Source: SZAS-103 sp038216155
Lineage (GTDB): Bacteria > Pseudomonadota > Gammaproteobacteria > Xanthomonadales > Xanthomonadaceae
DNA: 45,135 nt
Direction of reading: 5' to 3'
Assembly: GCA_038216155.1 (NCBI GenBank)
Contig: JBBQQH010000025.1
Coordinates: 1 to 45,135, forward strand
The notes beneath the pieces are model-generated. The model made no database searches, was not told the DNA's origin, and saw only the letters and a program-made list of their open reading frames with translations. The position numbers and the translations under genes were made by a program. Of this stretch, positions 8,045 to 16,598 are shown piece by piece. Within the stretch, counting starts at the first letter, position 1. The number at the start of each line of letters is the position of its first letter.

Positions 8045-9637
8045 ATGCAGCCATCGTTCGCCCCGCCCGAATCCACCGACGCCGTCATCGCGCACGGCGC
8101 GGTATCGCGTGCGCATTGGCTGCTGCTGGCATCGGCGACCGTTGCGGTGGGCCTTGGCGTCCTCGCTGTCGGATGGTTTGGCGGTGCCGGCCCAAGCTTG
8201 GACGAAAAGCGCGTGCTGGCAACGCGGCCACCAATGCCGGAATCCTGGTCGCAACTGCGCGTATTTCCTGGTGCATTCGACGACTACGTGCACGATCAAT
8301 TCCCGCCGCGCTCGCAGTTGATTGCCGGACTGAATTACCTGCGCTATCGAATGGGTTGGTCCGGTTTTTCGCGGGTCATCGTCGGGCGTGATGGCTGGCT
8401 GTTCTACGACAACGACAACCACCTCGCGTATTCGGCGGCCACCCCAGCGCTCACACAGGGCGACATCGATGCATGGGCGGCTGTGTATTCGGCGCGCAAG
8501 CAATGGTTGGCGGCGCGAGGGATCGCCTATCAGGTGCTGATGGTACCGACCAAGGAATCCATCTATCCGGACAAATTGCCCGGCTGGGCTCAACGCGCGC
8601 GTGGCGCAGGATGGGTTTCCGATCAGGACCTGTTCCGCGCCCGCTTTCCGGCCGACGAATTTGTCGACCTGCGTCCCGCCTTTGCGCACGCGATTGCGCA
8701 CGGCCAACGCCTGTTCACCACGTTAGATACCCACTGGAATGGCACCGGCGCGCATGTGGCCTCTGGCGTGGTGCTTGATCGGTTGGCCACATCGACCCGG
8801 TTTACTTCGCTGCAACCGCTGCCGTTGAGCGACTTTCCGCGCGACGCCCATTCGCTTGAGGCACACGATCTGGCCGCGATGCTGGGGATTGCCGCGATTC
8901 CAAACGGCGGCTTCAATCTGTTCGATCCAGCGCCGCCGCCGGCACCAGCCAGCATCGAGTACCTCGGTCCAACGGCTTATTGGACAACGGCGCGCGTGGT
9001 TACGACCGGTTACTCGGGACCGCGTCTGCTGATGACGGTGGATTCCTTCAGCAATGCATTGTTGCCATTCCTGTATCCGCATTTTCGTCAGATCGTGATT
9101 GCGCACAACCAGGACGGCAGCTTCCGGCGCGATCTGATTGAACGCTTTCACCCTGATATCGTGATGCTGGAAGTGATCGAATCAGGTGCGCGTTTCTCGA
9201 TGAACGCTAGCCCGAACGAGCTTTTCGATTCGCCGACTATGCCGCTGCGTTTCAGCCGCGCCGACGCCTTGCTGCCGCCACTTGGCGACGATCTGCAATG
9301 CAATATCGAGAAGGTCGAGGTCAGCGCCGGCTCGAACGCAGAGCACGAGCTTGAGATGAGCGGCTGGGTGGCGCAGGTATCGCATGGGAGGGTGGCGCCC
9401 ACCGTACGCTTCATCTTGCGATCCACGCAAGACAGCTTTACGGCAACGTTTCCGGTGTCCGTCATGCGTCCCGATCTGCCGCAGTATTTCCATCGCGGCG
9501 GGATCGCGTTGTCGGGATTCAAACTCAAGGCAACTTTGCAAGGCGTACCGTCCGGCCACTACCAGATCGCCACCCAACAGGATTTTCCCGACGGCATTTT
9601 TGAATGCAAGCTCACTTTCACTCTGGACGTGCCCTGA
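8045..9637 (+). CDS. AlgJ/AlgX-like SGNH acetyltransferase-type protein
   Basis: Likely periplasmic partner of the preceding MBOAT protein, moving acetyl groups onto an exopolysaccharide. The 530-residue protein has one N-terminal membrane segment (about 24-45, signal anchor) followed by an AlgX/AlgJ SGNH-hydrolase-like domain: VGRDGWLFYD (about 113-122), VPTKESIYPDKLP (about 167-179) and the Asp-x-His pair D228/H230 in LDTHWNGTGAH. The catalytic serine probably lies in LLMTVDSFSNALLP. From about residue 418 there is an extra beta-rich domain (SGWVAQVSHGRVAPTV... RPDLPQYF... SGFKLKATL), resembling accessory modules found in cell-surface glycan proteins. Substrate is unknown. Confidence 0.82.
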   Translation: MQPSFAPPESTDAVIAHGAVSRAHWLLLASATVAVGLGVLAVGWFGGAGPSLDEKRVLATRPPMPESWSQLRVFPGAFDDYVHDQFPPRSQLIAGLNYLRYRMGWSGFSRVIVGRDGWLFYDNDNHLAYSAATPALTQGDIDAWAAVYSARKQWLAARGIAYQVLMVPTKESIYPDKLPGWAQRARGAGWVSDQDLFRARFPADEFVDLRPAFAHAIAHGQRLFTTLDTHWNGTGAHVASGVVLDRLATSTRFTSLQPLPLSDFPRDAHSLEAHDLAAMLGIAAIPNGGFNLFDPAPPPAPASIEYLGPTAYWTTARVVTTGYSGPRLLMTVDSFSNALLPFLYPHFRQIVIAHNQDGSFRRDLIERFHPDIVMLEVIESGARFSMNASPNELFDSPTMPLRFSRADALLPPLGDDLQCNIEKVEVSAGSNAEHELEMSGWVAQVSHGRVAPTVRFILRSTQDSFTATFPVSVMRPDLPQYFHRGGIALSGFKLKATLQGVPSGHYQIATQQDFPDGIFECKLTFTLDVP

Positions 9638-9729
9638 CGCGCGACTTGATCGCGGCATGACCTTCGACGGTTTGCGATCGGCCCCGCCCGCGCTATGGTG
9701 CGACGCTTGACCCTGCCCGGACGGACTCC

Positions 9730-12700
9730 ATGCGCATCGGAACGACGCTGCTGATTTCAGCATTCCTGATCTCCATCTTGGCCGGCGGCGCTGGCGCGGT
9801 CGACACCGCCGCGCAGCGCGAGGCTGGCTGGCAGCGCCACCAGCAACTCGTTTCCGACTCGCCATTCAACGGCCTGCAGTGGCGCAGCATCGGCCCGACC
9901 GTGCAGGGCGGGCGCGTGGTCGACGTGGCCGCGGTGCCCGGCCAGCCGTATAGCTTCTACGTGGCCTACGCGACCGGCGGTGTGTGGAAGACTAGCAACG
10001 ATGGAGGCAGCTTCGAGTCGCTGACCGACAAGCTGCCGACCACCGTCATCGGCGCGATCGCGGTTGATCCGCAGCAGCCAGACACCTTGTGGGTCGGCAC
10101 CGGCGAGCCGAATTCGTCGCGTTCGAGCTACGGTGGAATGGGCCTGTTCCGCTCGACCGACGGCGGCAAGACATTTATGCGTAGCGGCCTTCCGGCCAGC
10201 GACCGCATCGCGCGGATCGTGGTTGATCCGACCAATTCGCAGCGCGTGTATGTCGGCGTACAGGGCAAGCTGTATTCGGACGGCGATGAAGGCGGCATCT
10301 GGCGTACCGACGATGGTGGCCAGCACTGGGCGCGGGTTTTAAAAAGCGACCAGCCCAACACCGGCGCAATCGAACTGGTGATCGATCCCACCAATCCGCA
10401 GGTGTTGTATGCCGCGCTTTGGGAGCGCTCACGCAGCGCCTGGAATTTCGTCGAAAGCGGCGCTGGCAGCGGCATCTACAAGTCGACTGATGGCGGCAGC
10501 ACCTGGTCGCGCTTGGCCAATGGATTTCCGCAGGGCACGGGCGTTGGCCGAATTGGTCTGGCGATCGCGCGCTCGCAGCCGAACACCATTTACGCCAGCC
10601 TCGACAATCAGGACAAGCTGCCCGCTTCGGAACAGGAACTCGGCGATCGCCCACTCAGCGCGCGCCGGCTGAAGACGATGACGCGCGAGGAGTTTCTGCG
10701 CCAGGATGCCGACGAGGTCGAGACCTTCATCCGCAACAGCGATCTCGACGTCGACGTCAACGCCAAGTCGTTAATGGACATGCTGCGCAACAACAGCCTG
10801 AGCATGGACCAGTTGCGCGCGCGCCTGCGCGATGCCAATGCGGCGTTGTTCGATACCGACATCAAGGGGCTTGAGGTGTATCGCAGCGACGACGCTGGCG
10901 CCAGTTGGCACCGCACTCACGAGAAGCCGCTGCGCGAGGTCGATTACACCTACGGTTATTACTTCGGTCAGGTTCGAGTTGATCCGCGCAATCCCGAACG
11001 CGTCTACGTACAAGGCCTGCCGTTGATCACATCAAATGATGGCGGCAAGACATGGAGTGGGCTGAACCCGTCGAGCGTGCACGTCGATTACCACGCGTTG
11101 TGGATCGACCCGGCCGACCCGCAACGGATGATCGTCGGCAACGACGGCGGCCTCGATATCAGCCACGACGGCGGCAAGCATTTCCGCACCATGGACGCAC
11201 AGGCGGTCGGCCAGTTCTACACCATCGTCGCCGACTTGGCCGATCCGTATTACGTGTATGGCGGCTTGCAGGACAACGGCTCGTGGAAGGGCGTCAGCAA
11301 TGTGCCTTGGGATCGCAACATCTGGACCGGAGTCGGCGGTGGCGACGGCATGCACGTGCAGGTCGATACCCGCGACAACGCGACGTTGTATACCGGATCG
11401 CAATTCGGCTACTACGGCCGACGCGGGCCGAACGGTGACCGTGGCGAAGTGCGTCCGCACGCCGGCCTGAAGGACACGCCACTGCGCTACAACTGGAACA
11501 CGCCAATCTTGCTGTCCTCGCACAACCAGGACATCGTCTATTTCGGCACCAACAAATTATTCCGCTCGATGGACAAGGGCACCACCTGGACCGCCATCAG
11601 CCCGGACTTGACCACCAGCACCCATCGCGGCGACGTGCCGTACGCCACCATCACCGCGATCAGCGAATCGCCACGCCGTTTCGGCTTGCTGTGGGTCGGC
11701 ACCGACGATGGACATGTCGATGTCAGCGACGATGGCGGTGTGCATTGGAACCTGGTCGACAAGTCGCTGCCCGGGCAGTGGGTCAGTCGCGTGGTGGCGT
11801 CGGCATTCAACGACCAGCGCGCCTATCTCACCCTCAATGGATACCGCAACGACGACATGACGCCGTGGGTGTATCGCACCGACGACCTGGGCAAATCGTG
11901 GACATCGATCAGCGCGGGCCTGCCGACCGAATCGGTCAACGTGATCCGCGAGGACACCGTCAATCCCGACGTGTTGTATGTCGGCACCGATCGCGGCGTG
12001 TACGTCTCGCTTGATCGCGGCGCGCACTGGGACAGCCTGCAGGCGAATCTGCCAAACGTGCCGGTGCACGACCTCGCCGTGCACCCGCGCGAACGCGAAC
12101 TGATCGCCGCGACCCACGGTCGCAGTGTCTGGATTGTCGACGTGCTACCGGTGCAGGAACTGAGCAAGGTGCGCGGCGAGACGGTGCATCTGTTCCCGGT
12201 CGAGAAAGTGCAGGCCGAGCGCGAATGGCGCAGCGCGCCTTCGTTGTGGTTCGACGAAAGCGAATACCTGCCCAAGGTCAGCTTGCCGTTCTGGGCCAAG
12301 GCCGCCGGCACCGCAACCTTGACTGTGATCGACAAGAACGGCAACGCCGAGCAGAAGATCGAGATCCCGGCCAAGGCCGGTCTCAACAGCTACGAGTGGG
12401 ATCTTCAAGTCGATCGCACATTGGCGCTGGCGGCCGAGCAGGCCGGGCTGGCGAAGAAGCGAAAGGACGGCGCGTCCTCGACCAAAGATGGAGCAAAGGC
12501 GAACGACTCGCTCGCCGACACCCCCGTCGCCGAAGCCATACGCCTCAACCAGCGCCTGTATTTGCCAGCAGGCGAGTACACCCTGCGGCTGGCCTTGAAC
12601 GGCGCCACCTCCGAGGTCAAGTGGACGCTGGACGCACCCGAAGCGCAAAAAGACCGCGCCCCGCCCAAGCCCAAAGTGCGCGGCAAGGACAAATGGTCGC

Positions 12701-12756
12701 GCCCGCATCCGGAAGCCGAGCCGCTGCCGGGCGCCGAGGACGAAGGCGGGCGCTGA
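9730..12756 (+). CDS. Secreted Asp-box (BNR/VPS10-like) repeat protein
   Basis: The 1008-residue protein begins with a signal peptide (about 1-23, ending AGGAGA). Its body is a beta-propeller protein of the sortilin/VPS10-like 'glycosyl hydrolase' group. About eleven Asp-box motifs are visible, such as TSNDGGSF, STDGGKTF, TDDGGQHW, STDGGSTW, SNDGGKTW, SDDGGVHW and SLDRGAHW, typically two propellers' worth. The C-terminal third (about 830-1008) contains an Ig-like or FlgD-like region and a charged Lys/Pro tail. Proteins of this group are often annotated as glycosyl hydrolases, but no catalytic residues can be identified here, so a binding or enzymatic role stays open. It may be a type II secretion substrate given the nearby xps operon; that is a guess. 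Confidence 0.8.
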   Translation: MRIGTTLLISAFLISILAGGAGAVDTAAQREAGWQRHQQLVSDSPFNGLQWRSIGPTVQGGRVVDVAAVPGQPYSFYVAYATGGVWKTSNDGGSFESLTDKLPTTVIGAIAVDPQQPDTLWVGTGEPNSSRSSYGGMGLFRSTDGGKTFMRSGLPASDRIARIVVDPTNSQRVYVGVQGKLYSDGDEGGIWRTDDGGQHWARVLKSDQPNTGAIELVIDPTNPQVLYAALWERSRSAWNFVESGAGSGIYKSTDGGSTWSRLANGFPQGTGVGRIGLAIARSQPNTIYASLDNQDKLPASEQELGDRPLSARRLKTMTREEFLRQDADEVETFIRNSDLDVDVNAKSLMDMLRNNSLSMDQLRARLRDANAALFDTDIKGLEVYRSDDAGASWHRTHEKPLREVDYTYGYYFGQVRVDPRNPERVYVQGLPLITSNDGGKTWSGLNPSSVHVDYHALWIDPADPQRMIVGNDGGLDISHDGGKHFRTMDAQAVGQFYTIVADLADPYYVYGGLQDNGSWKGVSNVPWDRNIWTGVGGGDGMHVQVDTRDNATLYTGSQFGYYGRRGPNGDRGEVRPHAGLKDTPLRYNWNTPILLSSHNQDIVYFGTNKLFRSMDKGTTWTAISPDLTTSTHRGDVPYATITAISESPRRFGLLWVGTDDGHVDVSDDGGVHWNLVDKSLPGQWVSRVVASAFNDQRAYLTLNGYRNDDMTPWVYRTDDLGKSWTSISAGLPTESVNVIREDTVNPDVLYVGTDRGVYVSLDRGAHWDSLQANLPNVPVHDLAVHPRERELIAATHGRSVWIVDVLPVQELSKVRGETVHLFPVEKVQAEREWRSAPSLWFDESEYLPKVSLPFWAKAAGTATLTVIDKNGNAEQKIEIPAKAGLNSYEWDLQVDRTLALAAEQAGLAKKRKDGASSTKDGAKANDSLADTPVAEAIRLNQRLYLPAGEYTLRLALNGATSEVKWTLDAPEAQKDRAPPKPKVRGKDKWSRPHPEAEPLPGAEDEGGR

Positions 12757-12954
12757 GCGGGCTCCGAAGCGCAACTTCAGCGAATAGGAAGTCCGTGAGG
12801 AGCTCGTCATCACTGAGCAGAGCGCGACAGGACGGGCGCGAACGTTACGCCGGGCCGAAGGGCGATTGCCACGACGGCGTCAGGCAAACTGCATTGCTGG
12901 CGTCAGTCAAACGGCATTGACAAGGGAGCGCGCCGAAGCGAAGTTCCGCGCAGC

Positions 12955-13031
12955 GCATGGCCAAAAGGGGCACACGACAGGGCGTCTGGTGTTACCCATG
13001 ATCGTCATCAGCCCACCCCTATTGGCCATGC
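12955..13031. repeat. 77-bp inverted-repeat element with 16-bp arms
   Basis: GCATGGCCAAAAGGGG at 12955-12970 and the reverse complement of GCATGGCCAATAGGGG at 13016-13031 pair at 15 of 16 positions around a 45-base centre. It lies about 35 bases upstream of the candidate adhesin promoter. It could be a small mobile repeat, a protein-binding site pair, or an RNA hairpin ending the preceding transcript. No flanking target duplication is visible. Confidence 0.6.
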
Positions 13032-13065
13032 ACTGCCACAAAGCGGCTTGTCGGAATTGCGACTC

Positions 13066-13094
13066 TTGACGAATTTGCGACACACTTCACTATA
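13066..13094 (+). promoter_or_regulatory. Candidate sigma-70 promoter of the adhesin gene
   Basis: TTGACG at 13066-13071 matches the -35 consensus at 5 of 6 positions; ACTATA at 13089-13094 (17-base spacer), or TATAGA at 13091 (19-base spacer), could be the -10. The local sequence is AT-richer than its surroundings. Transcription from here would give a leader of about 245 bases. Confidence 0.4.
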
Positions 13095-13347
13095 GACAGC
13101 GCGATTATGTTAGATTTTCGTCAGCCTGGGTCTCGGCGCGTGGCCAATGCTGCCGGCTTGGGATGATGAGGCTGGTTAACGATTGTCCGGTTTGCACCGG
13201 GAATTGCGTCTCATACAAGGTAAAGGGGCTGCACTCCAAGGGGTTGTTCCACAGCGGCAAAGCGACCCGGCACGATGCCCGGGCGCGACCAAACAACGTT
13301 GTTTCGTCAATCAACCAAGGCAGCCCGAGCGGCTGGGAGAGAATCGC

Positions 13348-16200
13348 ATGAAGAACAAACAGAATCGTCTGCTGACGCTGGCCGTTGCGCTGGCCTTTGG
13401 CTCGATCACCAGCAATGTCTGGGCGCAGGAGACCTGCACTGGACCGACTGGCGAAGTGGCTTCCGGGTTCAACACCGTAGCCTGCGGCACTAATGCATCT
13501 GCGAATGGCATCAACAACGACGCTTTTGGCTATTCTGCATCTGCGAGTGGCATAAGCAACGACGCATTTGGCTATTCTGCGTTTGCCAGTGGTATTGGCA
13601 ATGCAGCTTCGGGACCTTATGCATACGCACAGGGCATTTTTAACAGCGCAACGGGCTACCGGAGTCGGGCAACAGGCGTCAATAACACGGCCATCGGTGC
13701 AAACAGTAATGCAAATGGAAGCGGCGCGACCGCGGTTGGAGCGAGTGCTTCCGCCACAGTCAATTTCAGCACTGCCTTGGGCGCGTACAGTACCGCCAGC
13801 GGCGTTGGCAGCAATGCGACGGGTAACCACAGTACTGCCAGCGGCAACCTTTCCAGTGCGACCGGCTTTTACAGCGCTGCCGCTGGCACCGGCAGCACAG
13901 CGAGCGGCGCCTACAGTAGTGCCTCGGGCAATTACAGTGTCGCCAACGGCTACGGAAGTGTGTCAAGTGGATATGCCAGCACAGCGAGCGGCGAGCGCAG
14001 TATCGCCAGCGGTATCTACAGTTCCGCCACCGGTGCCAGCAGCAGCGCGACGGGCAACTACAGCACTGCCTCGGGCGCGTTCAGTAGCGCCAGCGGCACG
14101 GGCAGCGACGCCACGGGTTACCACAGTGTTGCCAGCGGCAATCTTTCCAGTGCGACAGGCTTTTACAGCACAGCCAGCGGCATCGGCAGCTTGGCAAGCG
14201 GCGCCTACAGCAGTGCGACGGGCGATTACAGCGTCGCCAGCGGCTATGCTAGCCAGGCAACTGGATACGCCAGCACGGCGAGCGGCGAACGCAGCCTGGC
14301 CAGCGGCCGATACAGTTCCGCTACCGGTGCTAGCAGCAGCGCTACTGGCGATCGCAGCACAGCGATCGGTGACCACAGCAGCGCAAGTGGCTTCGGCGCG
14401 AATGCGACTGGCTCGTACAGCACCGCAAGTGGTGTAGACAGCGCTGCATCGGGTCGCTACAGCACCGCCAGCGGCAATTTCAGCACGGCAACCGGTTCGT
14501 TCAGCACAGCCAGCGGCGCTGGCAGCACGGCGACCGGTTCCTCGGCGAATGCCGGGGGCACGTACAGCACGGCGACCGGCGGCTACAGCAATGCCGCAGG
14601 CAACTTCAGTGTCGCGACCGGTGCTTATAGTTCAGCGTCAGCCTTGGGCACAATTGCAACCGGATTCCACGCTTCTGCGTCTGGCTTGGCCGCGATCGCG
14701 ACTGGCGCGTATGCCAATGCTTCCGGCGCCGATGCGATCGCGACAGGCGTTTTCGCTGCAGCGACCGGAGACCTGAGTATCGCCACCGGCACCCTTGCGA
14801 ACGCGGAGGGCGCTGTCTCGATCGCGACCGGCTTCCGTGCCACTGCGATGGGGGATCTTTCCACTGCGACTGGCTACAGTAGCTACGCCGGTGGCACCGG
14901 CAGCATTGCGAACGGCGCCTTCAGTTCGGCAACTGGTATCGGCGCAATGGCGCAAGGCTATGCGAGCTACGCAAGCGGCCAACTCAGCACTGCCACAGGC
15001 GCTTACAGCTATGCCAGTGGCGCCGGTAGTTCGGCCACCGGTGCGTTTGCTTATGCCAGCGGCAACTACAGCACGGCCGGCGGCTTCAACAGCTACGCCA
15101 GCGGCTTCGGATCCACCGCCAGCGGGTATGCCAGCAGTGCCAGCGGCCTGTACGGCACCGCGACTGGTGCGCACAGCAACGCCTCAGGCGTGGGTGGTAC
15201 GGCGGACGGCATCGGCGCGCAGGCGACCGGTGACCTTTCGACTGCAACCGGTGCCAACGCCATTGCGTCCAACGAGTTCTCCACCGCCAACGGTGCCGGC
15301 TCGCATGCGTATGGTCTACGCTCCTCGGCATTTGGTGGTGATGCCACCGCCAGCGGCAACTACAGCACGGCGCTGGGTTCCAGCACGATTGCCTCGGGCT
15401 ATGGTGCAACCTCGGTCGGTGTGGGTGCGTTGTCTTACGGCGGCCTGAGCACGGCAGTCGGTGGCAATGCCTTTGCCCAAGGCGATTTCAGCTCTGCGTT
15501 TGGTGCCGGCTCGTATGCGGCCGGTCCAAATGACACGGCAGTGGGCGCGAATTCGGCGGTGTTTGCCGATGGCAGCACCGCAGTGGGTGCCGGCAGCACG
15601 ATCGGCCCGGCTGCGACCAACGCAGTCGCCTTGGGTGCCAATAGCACGGTGAACAATGCCTCGGGCACGGCACTCGGCCAAGGCGCGACGGTGAATGCCA
15701 ATGGCGCCGTGGCCCTGGGTCAAGGCTCGGTGGCCAACCAGGCCAATACGGTCTCGGTGGGCACGGTCGGCGGCGAGCGCCGCATCGTGAACCTGGCCAA
15801 TGCAACCGGTGCACATGACGCCGCAACTTGGGGCCAAGTGCAGGCTGGTGATGCGGCCACGCTGACCGCAGCCAATGCGTTCACTACCACACAGATCGGT
15901 ATCGTCAATGGCAACATCACCGCGCTGTCCAATAGCGTTGATACCCGCTTCCATGCGCAGGACCGCCGCATCGATAAGATTGGTGCGATGGGCGGTGCGT
16001 TTGCGGCCATGGCGATGAATACCGCAGGTCTGGCCGGCGATAATCGCGTCGGCGTCGGCTTCGGTAACTTGGGCGGCGAGTCGGCGTTCTCGGTCGGCTA
16101 CCAGCGTGCGTTCATGGACCACAAGGCCAGCGTGTCGATCGGCGGTGCGTTCTCCAACAGCGAGAGCAGCGTCAATGCGGGTGCGGGTTTCAGCTGGTAG
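13348..16200 (+). CDS. Trimeric autotransporter adhesin (YadA/Hep_Hag type)
   Basis: Predicted outer-membrane surface adhesin, acting as a homotrimer secreted by its own C-terminal barrel (type Vc). I chose the ATG at 13348, preceded by GGGAGAG, because it starts a proper signal peptide (MKNKQNRLLTLAVALAFGSI, cleaved near VWA-QE); the open frame reaches back to 13183 but adds only non-signal sequence. The mature protein (950 residues in total) consists of about 100 heptad-like head repeats of type G-x-x-S-[TS]-A-[ST] (about residues 35-780), a later head region rich in TAVGAGS, VALG and TALGQGA, a neck/stalk (VNLANATGAHDAATWGQV) and a YadA anchor ending VNAGAGFSW with terminal aromatic residue. 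Within the head, 13801-14094 and 14095-14388 are a near-perfect 294-bp tandem duplication. Confidence 0.9.
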   Translation: MKNKQNRLLTLAVALAFGSITSNVWAQETCTGPTGEVASGFNTVACGTNASANGINNDAFGYSASASGISNDAFGYSAFASGIGNAASGPYAYAQGIFNSATGYRSRATGVNNTAIGANSNANGSGATAVGASASATVNFSTALGAYSTASGVGSNATGNHSTASGNLSSATGFYSAAAGTGSTASGAYSSASGNYSVANGYGSVSSGYASTASGERSIASGIYSSATGASSSATGNYSTASGAFSSASGTGSDATGYHSVASGNLSSATGFYSTASGIGSLASGAYSSATGDYSVASGYASQATGYASTASGERSLASGRYSSATGASSSATGDRSTAIGDHSSASGFGANATGSYSTASGVDSAASGRYSTASGNFSTATGSFSTASGAGSTATGSSANAGGTYSTATGGYSNAAGNFSVATGAYSSASALGTIATGFHASASGLAAIATGAYANASGADAIATGVFAAATGDLSIATGTLANAEGAVSIATGFRATAMGDLSTATGYSSYAGGTGSIANGAFSSATGIGAMAQGYASYASGQLSTATGAYSYASGAGSSATGAFAYASGNYSTAGGFNSYASGFGSTASGYASSASGLYGTATGAHSNASGVGGTADGIGAQATGDLSTATGANAIASNEFSTANGAGSHAYGLRSSAFGGDATASGNYSTALGSSTIASGYGATSVGVGALSYGGLSTAVGGNAFAQGDFSSAFGAGSYAAGPNDTAVGANSAVFADGSTAVGAGSTIGPAATNAVALGANSTVNNASGTALGQGATVNANGAVALGQGSVANQANTVSVGTVGGERRIVNLANATGAHDAATWGQVQAGDAATLTAANAFTTTQIGIVNGNITALSNSVDTRFHAQDRRIDKIGAMGGAFAAMAMNTAGLAGDNRVGVGFGNLGGESAFSVGYQRAFMDHKASVSIGGAFSNSESSVNAGAGFSW
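13801..14388 (+). repeat. Tandem duplication of a 294-bp (98-residue) unit within the adhesin head
   Basis: Unit 1 (13801-14094) and unit 2 (14095-14388) each hold fourteen 7-residue repeats in the same order: both include NLSSATGFYS, GAYSSA, YASTASGERS and YSSATGASSSATG at an offset of exactly 98 residues. Divergence is scattered and mostly conservative. Fixed length and frame point to duplication by recombination or slippage. Confidence 0.85.
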
Positions 16201-16291
16201 TACGATGATGTAGCAGGTGCGCCGCTGCGTTCGATCATTCGACGCAACGGCAAGCCGGGCTTCGGCCTCATAGTCGGAGTCAACAATCCAG

Positions 16292-16326
16292 CGGCGCGAC
16301 GGAATTCTTCCCGTCGCGCCGTTTTT
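16292..16326 (+). terminator. Rho-independent terminator after the adhesin gene
   Basis: CGGCGCGACGG (16292-16302) pairs perfectly with CCGTCGCGCCG (16311-16321), leaving an 8-base loop, and is followed directly by TTTTT (16322-16326). It lies 92 bases after the adhesin stop and insulates the downstream xps operon. Confidence 0.9.
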
Positions 16327-16598
16327 GTTTCAGGGAAGATGACATTTCACTGCGCCGGTTGAGCGCTTTTGCGAAGCGCGGTCACACTGATCCTTGGCGC
16401 CCACCCAGCGCAATGCACCATAAACAACGTTGGCAGGTGTGGGATTCGACTTTGTGATGCGTATCCGCCCCACGGGATTGTCAGAATCGGGAGCATTACC
16501 GGGCCGCCATTTAGTGCCGCGACTGTCAACGCTGCATGCCGCACTCGCAGCGCACTCATCGCTTGCTGCGGTAAAGTGCCGGTTCCTCAGTTGGGCAG

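Larger units (their letters stand above)
12757..13347. other. 591-bp intergenic region before the adhesin gene
   Basis: No convincing gene. It contains a 77-bp inverted-repeat structure (12955-13031), a candidate promoter (13066-13094) and a long leader of roughly 245 bases before the adhesin ATG. Open frames here lack recognisable homology and codon pattern. Confidence 0.55.

Noticed and set aside
13183..13347. Upstream extension of the adhesin (55 extra codons)
   Set aside because: The extension lacks signal-peptide character, while the ATG at 13348 has a ribosome binding site and begins a proper signal peptide.
13490..15700. Regular 21- and 42-base repeats resembling a CRISPR or satellite array
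   Set aside because: The repeats are coding heptads of the adhesin head, have no unique spacers of constant length, and stay in frame throughout.
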